This document shows positions 14,906-17,893 of a DNA stretch of 17,893 nucleotides, one piece after another. Position 1 is the stretch's first letter. The number at the start of each line of letters is the position of its first letter. Both the position numbers and the translations under genes were made by a program. The DNA comes from Alphaproteobacteria bacterium (GTDB taxonomy: Bacteria; Pseudomonadota; Alphaproteobacteria; Micavibrionales; Micavibrionaceae), in assembly GCA_002701555.1 (NCBI GenBank), contig NZVS01000031.1:1-17893 (forward strand), written 5' to 3'. The notes under the pieces are model-generated. The model was not told where the DNA came from. It was given only the letters and a program-made list of their open reading frames with translations, and did not search any database.

Positions 14906-15550
14906 ATGAAAAAATATAATAATTGTAATGGGAATGTACTTTTCCTAATTCTAATTGCTGTCGTGCTATTTGCAGCACTGTCCTATGCAATTTCGAATAG
15001 CGGAAGAGGCGGCGGCGATACCTCCAAAGAAAAAAGCGTGATTATTGCAAGCCAGATAACAGAATTTGCAACAAATATGCGTTATGCTATTCAGCGCATG
15101 ACTATCATGGGAACGGCAAGTGCGGCTATAGAATTCCATCCCAACGGAAGTTGTTCTCCGACCTACATGCTTTGTAATACAGGCGAAAACTGTCTATTTG
15201 CGCCCGAAGGTGGAGCGATAAACTTCGTAAAATTGCCACAGGAAACATTTTCCGGGGCAAGTGGTGGCATGGGATATCCTGGTGATGCAGCTTCTGAATT
15301 CACAACTAATTTCTGGTTAGAATGTACTCCCGATATGTATGATTGGGGTCATGGAACACCTGCAGGTGACAGGGGGTTCTTTTTACTTAATGTAGCCGAG
15401 CAGGTTTGCCATGCTTTTAATGAAGGTGTCGGAATTGAGGGTATACCGGGTCATGATTATGTTATGACAGATGAGGTCAATTTTATGGAGCATTGTATAC
15501 AAAGAAATGACGGGACCTTTCAGATAGGCTTTTTGCTTCAAGCTTTTTAA
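14906..15550 (+). CDS. Pilin-like single-pass membrane protein 2 (uncharacterised family)
   Basis: The 214-residue product is a diverged relative of the protein at 9392-10189. It has a positively charged leader (MKKYNNCNG), a hydrophobic helix (NVLFLILIAVVLFAALSYA) nearly identical to that of protein 1, and a Gly-rich linker (SGRGGGD). These are followed by AIQRMTIMG, PEGGAINFVKLP, NVAEQVCHAFN and a cysteine near the end (C197), matching protein 1 landmark for landmark. Extra cysteines at 83, 90 and 96 could form disulfides outside the cytoplasm. The ATG at 14906 is preferred over the GTG at 14900 because AGGTGGGA then falls at the right distance, although the longer form (two extra residues) is possible. 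The gene is divergent from the RTX gene and converges on the second efflux operon. It probably sits in the inner membrane or a pseudopilus; no enzyme motif is visible. Confidence 0.8.
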   Translation: MKKYNNCNGNVLFLILIAVVLFAALSYAISNSGRGGGDTSKEKSVIIASQITEFATNMRYAIQRMTIMGTASAAIEFHPNGSCSPTYMLCNTGENCLFAPEGGAINFVKLPQETFSGASGGMGYPGDAASEFTTNFWLECTPDMYDWGHGTPAGDRGFFLLNVAEQVCHAFNEGVGIEGIPGHDYVMTDEVNFMEHCIQRNDGTFQIGFLLQAF

Positions 15551-15575
15551 AAATATAAAAAGTTTTGATTACTCC

Positions 15576-17027
15576 TTACTTATCTAATACCGCTCCGCCA
15601 CCGACCGCTTTGTAGAGTGTAATTTTAGAATTGATCTCGCCGGCTTTTTGCAAAATTAGATTTTGCTGGGCGGTGTAGAGTTCCCGTTTTGAGTCCAATA
15701 CAGCAAGATAGTTTTCTATACCCGCATCGTAACGCATAGTACTAAGCTCGGTTCTTCTTTTTGCAGCATTAACAAGATCACTTTGTGCTTTAACGCGCTC
15801 GTCAAAAGTGCTGACAGCGCTTAAAGCATCAGAGACTTCGCGGAATGCAACTTCTATGGTGTTCTCATAGTTTACTACAGCGATATCCTTTCTAATTTCG
15901 GCAAGATCCAAATTATTTTTTAAACGCCCTCCTGTAAATATTGGTAAGGATATCTGCGGAGAGAAAGTCCAAACTTGTGAGGCATTATCAAAGAGATTAT
16001 TAAACTCGCTTGACGTATAGCCGCCAGTTGTCGTTAGGGAAACGCGCGGGAGGAATGCAGCCCTGGCGGCACCGATATCTGCATTGGCACTGTAAAGCTG
16101 ATACTCAGCTTCTATAATGTCTGGCCTTCTAACCAAAAGATCCGATGGCATTCCCACAGGAAATTCCAAGCTAAGTGTATTCAAATACTCTTCTTCATAC
16201 ATGTCCAGGTCAGGCATTTTGTCAGGTGTACCAACGAGCAACCGCAGTGCGTTTTTATCCTGAGTGATGGCATTTAGGAACTGATATAAATCAACACGGG
16301 CTTGTAAAAGTAATGTTTCAGCCTGAGCCAGTTCCAGATCTGTGGATATGCCTTCCTCTGCACGCTTGGAAATAAGGTCATAGGATTGCTGGCGTGTTTC
16401 AAGGGTATCTTCCGCAAGCTTTAAAAGGGATTGGTTCGCGCGCAGTGAAGTATAAGCTGCTGCTATATCGGAAATCAGGGAAATCCTGACCGTTTCAAGG
16501 GCGGAGATAGTGGAAAGATAGTCGTTTAGTGCCGCCGTGTTCAGGCTCCGGACACGTCCAAAGAAGTCCAGCTCATATGCAGTAAAACCAAGATTGACGC
16601 TGTAATTATCAAATATGAAGCTTTGGTTTCCTCCTCCGGCTTGTTGTGGTCCTTGTATACGGCCTGTGCTATTGGCATTTATTTTCTGTCTTGTATATGC
16701 ACCATCAAGACTGACATCTGGTACAAAGTCACTTCTTTGTATTCCGTATAATGTGCGCGCTTCCTCAATGCTTAAAGCTGCTGTTTTAATGCTATTATTA
16801 TTTTCCAAGCCAAGGGCGATCAAATTTTTAAGAGTCTCATCCTGATAAAAATTAAACCAGGAAATATCTTGTAAAATCTTTTGTGCATCGCCACTAAGCC
16901 CAGGATCATAAGCACGTCCGTCGGGATAGCTGGACGGAATGGGCAGTCCGAAACTCCCCAATGACGGAATGAAAGAACAACTGGATAAAAGCAAACAGGT
17001 TGTGCCGATTATAAGACCTTTACGCAT
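15576..17027 (-). CDS. Efflux outer-membrane lipoprotein, NodT family (second system)
   Basis: This is an OprM/NodT-type channel of 483 residues from the chosen start. MRKGLIIGTTCLLLSSC is a lipoprotein signal peptide with lipobox LSSC and the lipidated cysteine at residue 17. WFNFYQDETLKNLIALGLEN opens the mature OEP domain, and YDAGIENYLAVLDSKRELY closes it. The frame is open as far as an ATG at 17132, but that start would overlap the pump by 113 bases and bury the signal peptide. The ATG at 17027 has AAGGGG at the right distance upstream and overlaps the pump stop by 8 bases (ATGCGTAA), a usual arrangement for translational coupling. It works with the AcrB-like pump upstream of it. Its sequence is quite different from the channel at 7851-9218, so the two are not a recent duplication. 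Confidence 0.93.
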   Translation of the reverse strand: MRKGLIIGTTCLLLSSCSFIPSLGSFGLPIPSSYPDGRAYDPGLSGDAQKILQDISWFNFYQDETLKNLIALGLENNNSIKTAALSIEEARTLYGIQRSDFVPDVSLDGAYTRQKINANSTGRIQGPQQAGGGNQSFIFDNYSVNLGFTAYELDFFGRVRSLNTAALNDYLSTISALETVRISLISDIAAAYTSLRANQSLLKLAEDTLETRQQSYDLISKRAEEGISTDLELAQAETLLLQARVDLYQFLNAITQDKNALRLLVGTPDKMPDLDMYEEEYLNTLSLEFPVGMPSDLLVRRPDIIEAEYQLYSANADIGAARAAFLPRVSLTTTGGYTSSEFNNLFDNASQVWTFSPQISLPIFTGGRLKNNLDLAEIRKDIAVVNYENTIEVAFREVSDALSAVSTFDERVKAQSDLVNAAKRRTELSTMRYDAGIENYLAVLDSKRELYTAQQNLILQKAGEINSKITLYKAVGGGAVLDK

Positions 17028-17893
17028 TTTTATCCCCTTCATATGGATACGCTTCTCCGCGATCTTCCCGACCTTGAACAACCTCTTCATGTTTAAACAT
17101 GCGATAAACCCAGATAAAGAAATACGGTGCAAAGAAAACTACGAAAATCGTTGTTGCCGTGATACCACCTAGAACACCTACACTTATTGCATTTTGTGCA
17201 CCTGATCCCGGACCTGAAGCAAGAGCTAAAGGCATTACTCCCAGTATGAACGTCAAGGATGTCATCAATATAGGACGCAGACGTTGTTTTGCCGCAACAT
17301 AGGCTGCGTCATAAGCGCTCATTCCCTCTTGGAAATTTGTTTTTGCAAATTCCACAATAAGAATTGCATTCTTTGCGGCCAGCCCGATAGTCATTAGAAG
17401 ACCGACCTGGAAATATACATCGTTGGCAAGCCCTCCATCGACCCAGAGTCTTGAACCCCATGTTGCAAGAACAGCACCAAAAATCCCAAAAGGCACAACA
17501 AGCATAATAGAAATTGGTATAGCCCAGCTTTCATAAAGGGCAGCCAAAATCAAAAATACGGCCAGCGCAGAAATTATATATAATAATCCTGTCATATTCC
17601 CTGATTGGGTTTCTTCGTAAGATAGCCCTGTCCATTCAATCCCAATTCCGTCGGGAAGCTCATCAGCTATTCTCATCACTTCCTGCAAGGCCTCACCAGT
17701 ACTTATACCCTCGACATTGGCACCTTGTATTTCCCTGGAAGAGCTACCATTAAAGCGTGTTAATTTTGGTGAACCATATGTCCACTGTCCGGATGCAAGT
17801 TCTATGAGTTGCACCATTTCACCATTGTTATTACGGACATACCAGTCATCAATATCTCCAGGCAGCATACGGTAAGGAGCATCGGCTTGGACA
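17020..17893 (-). CDS. RND multidrug efflux transporter, AcrB/MexB-like, C-terminal part
   Basis: The frame is open to the right edge, so only about 290 C-terminal residues are seen. They match AcrB closely in order and wording: VQADAPYRMLPGDIDDWYVR, then QWTYGSPKL, IEWTGLSYEETQSGN, AALYESWAIP and GLAAKNAILIVEFAK, which carries the TM10 proton-relay lysine. RLRPILMTSLTFILGVMPLA and SGPGSGAQNAISVGVLGG follow. Five of the six TM7-TM12 helices are evident without difficulty. The pump is of the AcrB/MexB branch, unlike the MexF/OqxB-type pump at 4682-7849. Its stop overlaps the start of the outer-membrane factor gene. An adaptor gene is expected further upstream, outside the window. Confidence 0.95.
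   Translation of the reverse strand, partial: VQADAPYRMLPGDIDDWYVRNNNGEMVQLIELASGQWTYGSPKLTRFNGSSSREIQGANVEGISTGEALQEVMRIADELPDGIGIEWTGLSYEETQSGNMTGLLYIISALAVFLILAALYESWAIPISIMLVVPFGIFGAVLATWGSRLWVDGGLANDVYFQVGLLMTIGLAAKNAILIVEFAKTNFQEGMSAYDAAYVAAKQRLRPILMTSLTFILGVMPLALASGPGSGAQNAISVGVLGGITATTIFVVFFAPYFFIWVYRMFKHEEVVQGREDRGEAYPYEGDKNA

Noticed and set aside
17028..17132. Upstream extension of the second outer-membrane factor to an ATG at 17132
   Set aside because: It lies inside the AcrB-like pump's C-terminal codons, lacks a matched ribosome binding site and would place the lipoprotein signal peptide internally.

Overview
The window is AT-rich bacterial DNA, densely packed with Gram-negative genes. 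It carries two RND efflux systems with NodT-type outer-membrane lipoproteins, a RimK-type ribosome-modification cluster, small CheY-like receivers, an RTX repeat protein and two related pilin-like membrane proteins. The mix fits an alphaproteobacterium. The hydrophobic N-terminus of the two pilin-like proteins recalls proteins I associate with Micavibrio-like alphaproteobacteria, but that is an inference from memory and not proof of taxonomy.

Layout. 1-1228 (+): the 3' part of a membrane histidine kinase followed by a single-domain response regulator. 1516-2696 (+): an FAD-dependent monooxygenase (TetX/UbiH-like fold) split into two frames at a run of ten A. 2803-9218 (+): a TetR/AcrR repressor, then a periplasmic adaptor, an RND pump of the MexF/OqxB type and an outer-membrane factor, which together form a complete tripartite efflux operon. 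Two related palindromes, one over the tetR promoter and one just before the adaptor gene, look like the repressor's operators. 9392-10189 (-): pilin-like protein 1. 10313-12693 (-): rimK, an aspartoacylase/succinylglutamate desuccinylase-like hydrolase and a RimB-like retropepsin protease, transcribed in that order. 12920-13303 (+): a stand-alone receiver divergent from rimK. 13308-14684 (-): an RTX protein with about 22 calcium-binding nonapeptides behind a CBM60-like N-terminal domain. 14906-15550 (+): pilin-like protein 2, a diverged full-length relative of protein 1. 15576-17893 (-): a second efflux system, with the C-terminal third of an AcrB/MexB-type pump overlapping its outer-membrane factor gene by 8 bases.

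How the genes may work together. The first block reads as an inducible xenobiotic module of modifying enzyme, repressor and pump, with the enzyme now interrupted or dependent on slippage. The rim cluster would add and edit glutamate tails on ribosomal protein S6 or another target. The RTX protein and the two pilin-like proteins look like surface components. The most interesting uncharacterised element is the pilin-like family: both members share a short polar leader, a near-identical hydrophobic helix, a Gly-rich linker, a GG-containing mid motif and a conserved C-terminal cysteine region. I see no tRNA, rRNA, insertion sequence or CRISPR array. No gene-free stretch exceeds 300 bases; the longest is 1229-1515.
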